The position numbers were made by a program, and so were the translations under genes. From the NCBI RefSeq assembly GCF_900640175.1, contig NZ_CAAAJC010000009.1:1-64000 (forward strand): a stretch of 64,000 nt of DNA, written 5' to 3'. The notes under the pieces were generated by a model that did not search any database, was not told the DNA's origin, and was given only the letters and a program-made list of their open reading frames with translations. This stretch comes from Legionella sp. W10-070. GTDB lineage: Bacteria > Pseudomonadota > Gammaproteobacteria > Legionellales > Legionellaceae. Each line of letters begins with the position of its first letter. Position 1 is the first letter of the stretch. Below, in pieces: positions 46,359 through 55,476 of the stretch.

Positions 46359-46420
46359 GAGGACTTAATATTCCTTAATTACATACCCCGTGAACAATTA
46401 CCTCGAGGGTCTGTGGTGCC

Positions 46421-47827
46421 CTAAGCGCGCTCCGGGCGCGTCAGGCCATATTTACGCATTTTTTCCACCAGGGTAGTACGCCTCATATTAAGATAACTGG
46501 CTGCATGAGCAACTACCCAATCAGCTTCATTCAAAGCCTGACTAATTAATGCAAGCTCTGTTTTTACCAGATGTTCTTTCAGATCAATACCATCACTAGC
46601 GATAGAATCAGGACTTATCATCTCTAATAAAGTCTCTCGTTCGCTGCTGGCAATTTCCTGATTTGAAATTTTAGCACCCAGCTTAAACCTCCTTGGCAAG
46701 TCATCAACATCAATAATGCCATTAGGAAACAAAATAGACAGACGCTCGACTAAATTTGCAAGCTCCCGAACATTTCCAGGCCAATGGTAACGTCCCAAGA
46801 CATCAAGCGCTGCCGGCATAAGACGAATGCCCGGTCTGTTCTCACCTTCAATTCGTGAAACCAGTTCATTTAATAGCAACGACAGATCTTCTCGCCTGTT
46901 TCTTAAAGGCGGCATTTCAATTGGGAATACATTCAAGCGATAGAAAAGGTCTTCACGAAACTTGCCTTCTCTGATTGCTTGTTCAAGATTGCGATGAGTG
47001 GCAGCAATAATCCTGACATTTACCTCAATGCTTTTATTACTGCCAACCCGTTCAAAACATCGTTCTTGTAATACACGCAATAATTTAACTTGCATAGCCA
47101 AGGGCATATCGCCTATCTCATCAAGAAATAAAGTCCCCCCATTCGCCAATTCAAACCGGCCCTGGCGAGAAGTAATTGCTCCCGTAAAAGCCCCTTTTTC
47201 ATGGCCAAACAATTCGCTCTCTAATAGTTCCGCAGGAATAGCACCACAGTTAATCGGTATGAACGGCTTATTATACCGTGAAGAAAACGCATGAATATTT
47301 CTCGCCACGACTTCCTTGCCCGTTCCAGATTCACCGAATACGAGCACGCTGGCATCGGTATCAGCAACTTGTGCTATTAATCGACGTATCTGACGAATTG
47401 ACTCACTGCTCCCCACCAGACTGCGAAATAAGGAGGGGTTTCGTTTTTTATTACTTTCCTCAGCAAGGGCGGTTTCATTGGCAATTTGACACTTATGAAG
47501 TGCTTCAAGCATTTGCGCATAAGTAAAGGGAAAACAGAGGTTAGCCAGCGCATTTTTTTTTGAATAATGACTCTCTGGTAAAGTAGAGTCAATCAGGATA
47601 ACAGGAAGTTGCGGTGCCAGTGATTGAAGCTCGTCCATGAACTCCAGATCTTCAGAGGACTCTCTTGCACCCATCATGATTAGCTGGGTGTTTTCGTAAG
47701 AGGCCTTTCGCCAATTATTGTAATTAGCAAATAAACAGGACTCACCTACAAAACTCAAAATGGTATTGAGCTTATGACAACGTACTTCGTTATCATCAAT
47801 AATGAAGACTGTTTCATTGTTGCTCAT
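46421..47827 (-). CDS. fleQ: Sigma-54-dependent flagellar regulator FleQ
   Basis: 468 residues in three parts. An N-terminal receiver-like domain (1-120) lacks the usual phosphorylatable Asp arrangement, as in FleQ. The AAA+ domain has Walker A GESGTGKE (165-172), the sigma-54 contact loop GAFTGA (212-217) and Walker B GGTLFLDEIGD (230-240), plus the FRDLFYRLNVFP-type segment (FREDLFYRLNVFPIE). The C-terminal helix-turn-helix is of Fis type (AASYLNMRRTTLVEKMRKYGL). FleQ is the master activator of flagellar genes, and its position beside sohB and ccm fits Legionella fleQ. Arginines R-rich GNVREL is also present. Convergent with the sohB-side genes. Confidence 0.95.
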   Translation of the reverse strand: MSNNETVFIIDDNEVRCHKLNTILSFVGESCLFANYNNWRKASYENTQLIMMGARESSEDLEFMDELQSLAPQLPVILIDSTLPESHYSKKNALANLCFPFTYAQMLEALHKCQIANETALAEESNKKRNPSLFRSLVGSSESIRQIRRLIAQVADTDASVLVFGESGTGKEVVARNIHAFSSRYNKPFIPINCGAIPAELLESELFGHEKGAFTGAITSRQGRFELANGGTLFLDEIGDMPLAMQVKLLRVLQERCFERVGSNKSIEVNVRIIAATHRNLEQAIREGKFREDLFYRLNVFPIEMPPLRNRREDLSLLLNELVSRIEGENRPGIRLMPAALDVLGRYHWPGNVRELANLVERLSILFPNGIIDVDDLPRRFKLGAKISNQEIASSERETLLEMISPDSIASDGIDLKEHLVKTELALISQALNEADWVVAHAASYLNMRRTTLVEKMRKYGLTRPERA

Positions 47828-47942
47828 AACCCTATCCCTATGTCCATCTTATCTATTGTTGAGTATTGGATGCCAATCAATCTTATGTCAAATAAATGAC
47901 GATTTTTTTTATTAGTGTCATAAATCATTACACAAAAAATTC

Positions 47943-48530
47943 CTATCGATAACAGTTAATATAAGCAAAGGCATTACATAATGTTCCGAAGCATAATTTC
48001 TGATTACCGATTGCCTTGGTGGCAGCAATATTCTTTTCTATGGCAAATTTACGGCTGTCCAAATAACCCATCCGGCGGCAAAAAGAATGAGCCGCTTTAC
48101 GGCCACACCCGCGATGACCATCATAGCACCAATCGATACGGTAATTATCAAAACGGGGATAAACAAAACGTCTTAAACGATAATGATAAGTTCTGGGAGG
48201 CTTATGAGACATATTTGCTACACAACGGATCACCTTAAAGCCATTACAACGCCACCCTTTGCATCGCGCATCACAAAAAAGATAATTGGTTAACCCGACA
48301 TTATGATCAATTATCTGCTGATCAGCATAAGCATAGCCCATCAGTTTACAATAATTTGTTGCTACTGCAGAACCACACTTCCCATCCAAAGTACAATAAT
48401 TTAAACGCTCACCATGATATTTAGGCTGCAAAAAACTTCTATAAAAATTATCCTTTTGCGCCCCAAAGCCTGAATTAATTGCTGATAGGGCTAACATGCA
48501 AATCACAAGCAATTTTGAAAAAAAAGTCAT
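47943..48530 (-). CDS. Secreted cysteine-rich protein with an internal tandem duplication
   Basis: 195 residues with a signal peptide (1-23, ending SGFGA). The mature part holds two related units of about 60 residues (about 44-102 and 133-193), each with the pattern C, then CG, then FC or YC before a MGY motif (NYCKLMGY and SFCRRMGY), later two to three cysteines and a final I-x-C. The strict cysteine spacing suggests disulfides and an extracytoplasmic location. I do not recognise the family by name. Single gene, with its upstream region shared with the divergent caspase-like gene. Confidence 0.8.
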   Translation of the reverse strand: MTFFSKLLVICMLALSAINSGFGAQKDNFYRSFLQPKYHGERLNYCTLDGKCGSAVATNYCKLMGYAYADQQIIDHNVGLTNYLFCDARCKGWRCNGFKVIRCVANMSHKPPRTYHYRLRRFVYPRFDNYRIDWCYDGHRGCGRKAAHSFCRRMGYLDSRKFAIEKNIAATKAIGNQKLCFGTLCNAFAYINCYR

Positions 48531-48605
48531 TCATACAATCCGTTAGCAGCTTTATGACATGTTAGCCTATGGCTGACAGCAAAAAAAGAGGTAATACTTC
48601 GCTTG

Positions 48606-48636
48606 AATGATTTTTTTTGGAACAAAAAAAATCATT
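48606..48636. promoter_or_regulatory. Perfect AT-only-stem palindrome
   Basis: AATGATTTTTTTTG-GAA-CAAAAAAAATCATT: 14-bp perfect arms with a 3-nt loop, 59 bp upstream of the start at 48695 and 76 bp upstream of the start at 48530. In RNA it would be an A/U hairpin with poor termination ability, so a DNA-binding site or cruciform-prone element is as likely. Confidence 0.6.
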
Positions 48637-48694
48637 ACTTTGTTATATGATTAGGATATAATCAAAATGGTTGTAATTCGTTAATTTTATTGAT

Positions 48695-49705
48695 ATGAAA
48701 ATTTTATTTCTGAATTTAGCTGATCCAGGTATCCTCGGAGAAAAAGCGGTTAAGTCACTGGAAAAAAAACATCGCCATTCTTTTTGGGGGAAAAAGAAAA
48801 TTACCTTTTTAAACCTGATGGCTGTCGCAGCAACTTATGCTGATACCAATACACTGGAGCTTGATGAGAGAACGCAAAAAAAACTTCAATGTTGGTTTAA
48901 TCATCGCAAACAAGACGATAAAATAATCATCGCCGCCCATGGTGCAATTGACGATACAGAGTATTGTTATGCACAACTTGATTCAGAAGAAATCTTCAAG
49001 ACAAAGAGATTACTTCATTATTCTCAACTGGCAGGCTTTGTTCATTTACTAATTACACATAAAAATAACGCTATTCCATTTAACATAACATTATCCATAT
49101 GTTATGGCGCAAGGAGCGAAACTTATGAAAAAAATCATATCACTGATATAAATGAGCTCGACATACAAAGTAGCTTTGCAGCCAAACTATATGCATCTCT
49201 CCTCCCCTTCCATACTATCCGCATGAAGGCCACCACCGGCTCAGTAGAATTTAACGAAAAGACAGGCTCTTTATTAACAGAACATGAAGAGGCGATTATA
49301 GCTCAGAAAAGCTATGATAACTTACTCCAAATCTTCAGAAATTTCGAAAAGGAAACCGTTAATCCTCTGGTAAACAAATTAATTGAGGAGAACGGAAAGG
49401 AAGCCTGGTTTAAGTTTCTGCAGCAGGATCAATCGCACAATACAAGCCCTTTAGCTAATGCCATGCGCGAATTTAACCAGATGGAAGAAAGCCTCAGACA
49501 ATTGAGAATTAAAAAACTTGGAAAAAGCAAAAATTATGGAAAGATCGTTTTTACCTATGATATACCAAGTGAGACTGTCATTATCCTATTACAACATCAA
49601 GGTCAAGAAAGAAAACTCAAACAGATCCCACGGTCTGAATTCCTCTCTCCCTACGAATACGATGAGGGTGAGGGTGCACTAAAGCTTGATTTATGCATGC
49701 AGTAA
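48695..49705 (+). CDS. Hypothetical protein with caspase-like (clan CD) His/Cys pattern, candidate effector
   Basis: 336 residues without signal peptide or membrane helix. A beta strand ending in a His-Gly (IIIAAHG, His82) and a second strand ending in Cys (ITLSICYGAR, Cys136), 54 residues apart, are the arrangement of catalytic residues in clan CD peptidases (caspase, gingipain, CHAT, C80). The C-terminal half (from about 190) is helical and charged, without a family I know. AT-rich, preceded by a palindrome and followed by a long-hairpin repeat, so it sits in accessory DNA. A cysteine protease or autoprocessing effector is plausible. The two motifs alone do not prove it. Confidence 0.7.
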   Translation: MKILFLNLADPGILGEKAVKSLEKKHRHSFWGKKKITFLNLMAVAATYADTNTLELDERTQKKLQCWFNHRKQDDKIIIAAHGAIDDTEYCYAQLDSEEIFKTKRLLHYSQLAGFVHLLITHKNNAIPFNITLSICYGARSETYEKNHITDINELDIQSSFAAKLYASLLPFHTIRMKATTGSVEFNEKTGSLLTEHEEAIIAQKSYDNLLQIFRNFEKETVNPLVNKLIEENGKEAWFKFLQQDQSHNTSPLANAMREFNQMEESLRQLRIKKLGKSKNYGKIVFTYDIPSETVIILLQHQGQERKLKQIPRSEFLSPYEYDEGEGALKLDLCMQ

Positions 49706-49723
49706 ATCACATTCAGCTTGCTT

Positions 49724-49870
49724 TAGGTTCTGTGCACTTATCTACTAATCTTGGCCAGAAAGCCTTTATTTTCTGCGCTCCGATGCTCACATACTTCTAT
49801 GTATGCTCCGCTTAGGTGCTCGCCAATCAAGGCTTTTTGACCCAAGCTAGCGATAAGTGCACAGAACCTA
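49724..49870. repeat. 147-bp long-hairpin repeat element
   Basis: Ends are perfect 19-bp inverted repeats: TAGGTTCTGTGCACTTATC at 49724-49742 and its complement at 49852-49870. Pairing continues imperfectly inside (CTTGG and AAGCCTT against AAGGCTT and CCAAG), so almost the whole element folds on itself. It has no ORF and resembles a MITE. Confidence 0.85.
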
Positions 49871-49983
49871 GGGATTTCTTTTGAAATTTTTATGGATTAA
49901 AATTAAATCTAATTGTGTATTTACGGTATAAAATGATAAAATAGTTGTCTTTTGATGTTTAAATGACAATTTGAGATATAAAG

Positions 49984-51621
49984 ATGCCAGTTATAGAAGT
50001 AGGTATTATAGGAGCGGGGCCCGCTGGTTTAGCAGCAACCGCCTCTCTTTTCGAGGAAGCTAAAAACACATCCTCAATAGAACTTAGAATCCATCTTATT
50101 GAGAAAAGAACCGAGTTTACGCGCCGACAAAAATTAATCATTCCCAGAGAAAAAGATCTTCCCGCAAAAGAACTAAGATGGGATACCTACTGCAAACAGC
50201 TCTTCGACCCACTCAATCAACTGCAAATTAATGATGCGGGAGATCTGATAGATGCCCAAAATAAACCTCTATCTAATTTAAATAAACGACAAAAATTCCT
50301 GCGTAAACTTATGAGACAAAAAGATGAATTTAATGAACCTAAAAACTTCTCCATTCGAACACTCCAGGAAGCACTTAAAGAACACATTGATAATCAGGAA
50401 ACAAGCAATGTCAAATTCCATTGGTATCCAGGAACAACCGTAGATTCAATAGATCTGAAAAATAGAATGTTGCATCTGGATAAAGACAATACTACCATCA
50501 CGTTTGATTATTTGCTGGTATGTGAAGGAGAGAGGCGTCATCTGACTCAACACATTAATGATGCGATTAAAACGGAATTTTCTCCACAAATAAAGCCTTT
50601 CTCTTTTAAAAAAATGGGCACGCCCACTTACCATATGGCTGCCCGGCTAACATTAAAAGATCTGGAAAAAGAGAAGGACTATCAAGAATTCCTGGCAAAG
50701 AATAGAAGAAAAATTGAATTTCAAGTGAAAAATTTAAGCCCACTTGGCTGGGATCCACGTGAAGGAAAACCAGATAATGCTATCTTTGACGATAATCTGT
50801 ATAAAGAGAATCGATATGCTGGACCTAAGTGGAAACCTCGATTATTCATTGCAACCCCTGTTCCAGAATCGCTTCATGAAACCCAAAATCCCTCTATCAA
50901 AAGAAAAAAAGTACTTGAATGGGCAAGCTTTTTTGCATCGTTTAGAATGCAAGTGCCTCCTGAGAATTTTGTGATCGATGGGAAGGGAGAAAATGAAACA
51001 CAATCCAATGTAGGCACCTTTCTTTCTGACATCCACTATGCCGATAATCCTGTAAGAAAATTACCTGATAATAGCTACATTATTCTTCTGGGAGATTGCG
51101 CTATGTCTCCTTATTACCCAGTCGGCATTTCATCGGCTTTTGCCATGAGTGAAGCTCGAATTGCTGCATCTTGTATTATCCAATTTCATCAGCAGGAAGA
51201 GCAATTCGAGCATTTAATTACCCAATATCATCGCTATCAACAAATTATTGCCGATTATACTGGCTATCGAAATGAAGAAATTGAAATGATTGTCAGACAT
51301 ATTGAAAACCTGCAAGAGACTCTGCAGGAAGAGGCAAAAACACTTCCAGTTTCTAATCGAGAAGAACTCCAGTTTGCAATGAAACAGCAAAACGTTATCA
51401 ATCTTTTAAATAAGCTTTGTTATAAATTAAATCGTAGCAGCAATCATAGTAATGCTACCTCCGTCCTAAAGGGATGCCTCGAGCAATTGTTGATAACCGA
51501 GGAAACCTATTTTGATGCTATCGAAATTCAACCTGTTAGAGAACTCTTTGATAACATGCAAAATGGTCAATTGCTTAAAGAGCTTATTCAACAACAAAAT
51601 TCAACAACAATTAAACCATAG
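49984..51621 (+). CDS. FAD-dependent monooxygenase-like protein, candidate effector
   Basis: 545 residues. The N-terminus is a dinucleotide-binding fold with GIIGAGPAGLAATASL (GxGxxG at 10-15), followed by an acidic-end strand (HLIEKR) and a second FAD contact LLGDCAMSPYYPVG at about 368-381, the GD motif of UbiH/PHBH/MICAL-type hydroxylases. A middle section (200-330) probably forms the substrate domain. The C-terminal about 140 residues are helical and coiled-coil-like (EEIEMIVRHIENLQETLQEE) and unlike the usual enzyme. Such an added helical region recalls host-targeting proteins, so an effector that modifies a host protein, as MICAL does to actin, is conceivable. A bacterial flavoprotein of metabolism is the plain alternative. 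Confidence 0.78.
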   Translation: MPVIEVGIIGAGPAGLAATASLFEEAKNTSSIELRIHLIEKRTEFTRRQKLIIPREKDLPAKELRWDTYCKQLFDPLNQLQINDAGDLIDAQNKPLSNLNKRQKFLRKLMRQKDEFNEPKNFSIRTLQEALKEHIDNQETSNVKFHWYPGTTVDSIDLKNRMLHLDKDNTTITFDYLLVCEGERRHLTQHINDAIKTEFSPQIKPFSFKKMGTPTYHMAARLTLKDLEKEKDYQEFLAKNRRKIEFQVKNLSPLGWDPREGKPDNAIFDDNLYKENRYAGPKWKPRLFIATPVPESLHETQNPSIKRKKVLEWASFFASFRMQVPPENFVIDGKGENETQSNVGTFLSDIHYADNPVRKLPDNSYIILLGDCAMSPYYPVGISSAFAMSEARIAASCIIQFHQQEEQFEHLITQYHRYQQIIADYTGYRNEEIEMIVRHIENLQETLQEEAKTLPVSNREELQFAMKQQNVINLLNKLCYKLNRSSNHSNATSVLKGCLEQLLITEETYFDAIEIQPVRELFDNMQNGQLLKELIQQQNSTTIKP

Positions 51622-51730
51622 GATCATAGTTTTTGAAATTTAATAATTTAGAGCCGGCTTTCATTTGGTTTTTTGAAGTGAACCTCTATTACGCCATTAA
51701 ATTAATTTATATCAAACTTTGGCCTGCATG

Positions 51731-51890
51731 AAGGGGCGATTAAAACTGCGGTTGGGGTTAATTAATGGTAGCCTGGGGCGCCAACTATCCGGGAGCGCAG
51801 TTTGATAATAAACTCATACACCCTGGATTTCGCTGGCGCTCCATCCATACTACCACTTTTAAGGAAAATCCGCAGTTAATCGCACCCCCT
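51731..51890. repeat. 160-bp imperfect long-hairpin repeat element
   Basis: AAGGGGCGATTAAAACTGCGG at the left (51731-51751) and CCGCAGTTAATCGCACCCCCT at the right (51870-51890) are imperfect inverted ends. Inside, GGTAGCCTGGGGCGCCA pairs in part with TGGCGCTCCATCCATACTACC. No ORF. It fills most of the 290-bp space between the FAD gene and the end of dnaE and could end both transcripts. Confidence 0.75.
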
Positions 51891-51911
51891 GAATGAAGCA
51901 ATTGGCAGAGC

Positions 51912-54900
51912 CTAGTAGTGCAAAACCACTTTGTTCTCCCCAAGTAAATCAGCTAATGCCGTAATAAACTCATCAGTTGGCGATACCCGCCATTCTAATC
52001 CCAGATTCAGGATGGCCATCGCTTGCGCATTAGCATAATGCACTTGTACTATACATCTGCCTTGATTAGCTTTTAAGATTGCTTGCAGACTGGGTATCAA
52101 ATGTCCCTCTTCAGCTGTCAGCCTCAAAACGAGACATTTTGCAAGTTGCGAGCGAGCTTCATCGATCGTCAATAACTGACTGGCAGTCATCTTAACACCT
52201 CCGCTGTACTCATCAGCTGCTATGTCCCCTTCTACAACCAGCATTTCTCCCGATTGAATCATCGTTTGCTGCATCTCATAAATTTCAGAAAAAACAACCA
52301 CATCCAACCTGGAACCAGCATCTTCCAAACCAATGATAGTTAATTTTTTTCCTCTCTTAGTCATTACCCGCCTAATTGAAGTCACTAAACCACAGATAAT
52401 TGCCTTTTTCATGGAAGCTGGATTAAGTGTTGCTATCGGGGTGATGAATTCCTTAAATTCCTGGCAGTATTGTCTTGCCGGATGTCCTGTTAAATAAAGT
52501 CCCAGCGTCTCTTTTTCGCCATTTAAACGCATTATTTCAGACCAGGGCTTACATTCAATATAATCTTCCTGCGTTAAACCTTCTTCCAATAAAGAAAATA
52601 AATCCGTTTGTCCGCTGTTTTGATTCTGATGCGTCTTATCAGCCACTTTCAATGCTTTCTCTAATGACGCGAATAAAACTGCCCTCTCGATACCCCAACC
52701 ATCCATTGAACCACTTTTAATAAGTGCCTCCAGCACCCGACGGTTTACTTTACGCAGATCCATGCGCTGACAAAAACCAAACAGCCCTGAAAACTCGCCT
52801 TCTTTTGCCCGTTCTTCAGTAATGCAATTAATAGCTGTTTCCCCTACTCCCTTGATTGCTCCAAGGCCGTAGAGGATAGTTTGCTCATCCCTGACCGTAA
52901 ATTGATAATAAGAATGATTAATTGCTGGCGGCAAAACCTGCAGTTTCATCTGTAAACATTCATCTATAAAAGTAACCACCTTGTCTGTATTATCCATGTC
53001 AGATGACATTACAGCAGCCATAAAGGCCGCCGGGTAATGGGCTTTTAGCCAGGCCGTCTGATAAGCGACTAATGCATAAGCCGCTGAGTGTGATTTATTG
53101 AATCCATAACCGGCAAATTTTTCCATCAAATCAAAAATATGGGTAGCAACCTGCTCATCAACCCCTCGTGCAGTGGCTCCTTCAGTAAAAATGGCACGCT
53201 GCTTGGCCATTTCTTCCGGTTTCTTCTTACCCATAGCACGACGTAAGAGATCAGCTGCCCCCAAAGTATAGTTTGCCAGAACCTGAGCAATCTGCATGAC
53301 CTGCTCCTGGTAAAGGATCACCCCATAGGTCGGTTTTAATATAGGCTCTAAATCAGGATGCGGATACTCAACCTTTGAACGGCCATGCTTGCGATCAATA
53401 AAATCATCCACCATTCCTGACTGCAAAGGCCCTGGTCTGAATAGAGCAACCAACGCAATAATATCCTCAAAACAGTCAGGCTGAAGTCTATGAATCAGCT
53501 CCTTCATCCCTCGCGATTCCAACTGAAACACTGCTGTCGTCTGGCAAGCCTGTAACAATTCAAAGGTTTTTTTATCATCCGTTGGAATTAAGGAAATATC
53601 GACAGGCAGCTCGCCTCTGTTAAGTCGCTCTTTGTTGATAATGGCTAATGCCCAATCAATGATTGTCAGCGTTCTTAATCCCAGGAAGTCAAATTTGACC
53701 AATCCTGCTGCTTCAACATCATCTTTATCAAATTGACTGACTAACTGTGTCGAGCCTTGTTCACAGTAGATGGCAGTAAAATCAGTCAACTTTGATGGCG
53801 CAATAACGACGCCTCCGGCATGTTTTCCCGCATTTCGGGTGATCCCTTCCAGCTTTAAAGCTAAATCAATTAATTCTTTAACATCCTCTTCATCTTCATA
53901 GCGTCGTTTTAATTCCTCTTCCTCTGCAAGTGCCTTGTTTAAGGTCATGCCAATTTCAAAAGGAATCAACTTGGCTATTTTATCTACAAAACCATAAGGA
54001 TGACCCAGCACTCGCCCTACGTCACGTACCACAGCCTTGGCAGCCATTGTTCCAAAGGTGATAATCTGGGAAACGCTCTGACGACCATATTTCTCGGCAA
54101 CATACTCAATGACGCGATCCCGGCCTTCCATGCAAAAATCAATATCGAAATCAGGCATTGAAACCCTTTCCGGGTTTAAGAAGCGCTCAAACAGCAACTC
54201 GTATTGCAAGGGATCCAGATCGGTAATTTTTAATGCATAGGCAACCAGTGAGCCAGCCCCAGAACCCCTTCCAGGGCCTACAGGTACCCCATTTTTCTTA
54301 GCCCACTGAATAAAATCGGCAACAATCAGAAAATAGCCTGGAAATCCCATGCTATTGATTACATCAAGCTCAATTTGCAACCGCTTATCATAGTTTATAC
54401 GTAAAGTTTCGATCTTTTCGGGGGGATGAGCGTGAAAAATTTGCTTTAATCGTTCTTCCAAACCTTCTTTTGAAAGTTGTGACAAATAGCCTTCTACCGT
54501 ATAACCATCGGGAATTGGGAAATTCGGCAGATAATTATTACCTAAATCAAGCTTTACTGTACATCGTTTAGCAATTTCAGCCGTATTTTCTATTGCTTGA
54601 GGTAAATCTTTAAATAAGGCCACCATTTCTTCGGAAGAACGCAAGTACTGTTGGGTGCTATAAAGTTGGTTTCGACGCGGATCTGCCAAAGTATACCCTT
54701 CATGAATACAGACCCGCGCTTCATGGGCTTCATAATCATCCGGGTGTAAAAACCGCACATCATTGGTAGCAACTAAAGGTAAATTGAGCTCTTCAGCCAA
54801 ACGAACAACCCGCTCATTATATTCAGTTTCATCAACTCGCCCGGTTCTTTGGATCTCCAGGTAAAATCGCTCAGGAAAAATAGCCATCAATGATCGCGCA

Positions 54901-55358
54901 AGTCCATAAGCAGTGGATTCATCTTCAGCCAGTAAAGCTTTCCCTATAGAGCCGGAGCGCCCCCCTGATAAAGCAATCAACCCTTCAGCATACTCGGCAA
55001 TCCATTGGTGTTGTACTCTGGGCTGCCCCTGATATTGCCCTTCCTGGTAAGCTTTTGAAATTAAGCAAGTTAAATTGCGATAGCCTGTTTCATTTTGGCA
55101 TAAAAGCACAAGTGATGTCGTTTGCTCTGGATTTTCTGGCGCGTGACAAGGCAAATCGGCGCCAAGAATGGGTTTTATGCCCATCTCAAGAGCTGCCTTG
55201 AATACCTTGACAGCCGCAAAAAGATTGCAATGGTCAGTAACGGCTATGGTATTCATACCCTTGTCGGCAAGTACTTTCATCAAGGGTTTTATGCGCACCA
55301 AGCCATCGACCATTGAAAACTCGGTGTGGACACGCAAATGAACAAAACGTGATTTCAT
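51912..55358 (-). CDS. dnaE: DNA polymerase III alpha subunit
   Basis: Replicative polymerase, 1148 residues, near the family's usual 1160. Order of parts: PHP domain with HTEFSMVDG and TDHCN near the start, the C-family polymerase palm with the catalytic aspartates in PDFDIDF (D403, D405, D407), fingers with GPGRGSGAGSLVAYAL, the tandem HhH and the OB domain near the C-terminus (IICGLVTSIRRVMTKRGKKL). Complete and undisturbed. Single-gene unit transcribed toward the hairpin repeat. Confidence 0.97.
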   Translation of the reverse strand: MKSRFVHLRVHTEFSMVDGLVRIKPLMKVLADKGMNTIAVTDHCNLFAAVKVFKAALEMGIKPILGADLPCHAPENPEQTTSLVLLCQNETGYRNLTCLISKAYQEGQYQGQPRVQHQWIAEYAEGLIALSGGRSGSIGKALLAEDESTAYGLARSLMAIFPERFYLEIQRTGRVDETEYNERVVRLAEELNLPLVATNDVRFLHPDDYEAHEARVCIHEGYTLADPRRNQLYSTQQYLRSSEEMVALFKDLPQAIENTAEIAKRCTVKLDLGNNYLPNFPIPDGYTVEGYLSQLSKEGLEERLKQIFHAHPPEKIETLRINYDKRLQIELDVINSMGFPGYFLIVADFIQWAKKNGVPVGPGRGSGAGSLVAYALKITDLDPLQYELLFERFLNPERVSMPDFDIDFCMEGRDRVIEYVAEKYGRQSVSQIITFGTMAAKAVVRDVGRVLGHPYGFVDKIAKLIPFEIGMTLNKALAEEEELKRRYEDEEDVKELIDLALKLEGITRNAGKHAGGVVIAPSKLTDFTAIYCEQGSTQLVSQFDKDDVEAAGLVKFDFLGLRTLTIIDWALAIINKERLNRGELPVDISLIPTDDKKTFELLQACQTTAVFQLESRGMKELIHRLQPDCFEDIIALVALFRPGPLQSGMVDDFIDRKHGRSKVEYPHPDLEPILKPTYGVILYQEQVMQIAQVLANYTLGAADLLRRAMGKKKPEEMAKQRAIFTEGATARGVDEQVATHIFDLMEKFAGYGFNKSHSAAYALVAYQTAWLKAHYPAAFMAAVMSSDMDNTDKVVTFIDECLQMKLQVLPPAINHSYYQFTVRDEQTILYGLGAIKGVGETAINCITEERAKEGEFSGLFGFCQRMDLRKVNRRVLEALIKSGSMDGWGIERAVLFASLEKALKVADKTHQNQNSGQTDLFSLLEEGLTQEDYIECKPWSEIMRLNGEKETLGLYLTGHPARQYCQEFKEFITPIATLNPASMKKAIICGLVTSIRRVMTKRGKKLTIIGLEDAGSRLDVVVFSEIYEMQQTMIQSGEMLVVEGDIAADEYSGGVKMTASQLLTIDEARSQLAKCLVLRLTAEEGHLIPSLQAILKANQGRCIVQVHYANAQAMAILNLGLEWRVSPTDEFITALADLLGENKVVLHY

Positions 55359-55476
55359 AATGATTAAACTCTTCCAACGATGACAGAACTCTACAGAAGT
55401 CAGCTATTCAGAGCAAGCAGAGAATCATCGCAGCTCAGCGATAAGACCCTGTTGAGATATTTGTAGCACTACCACC

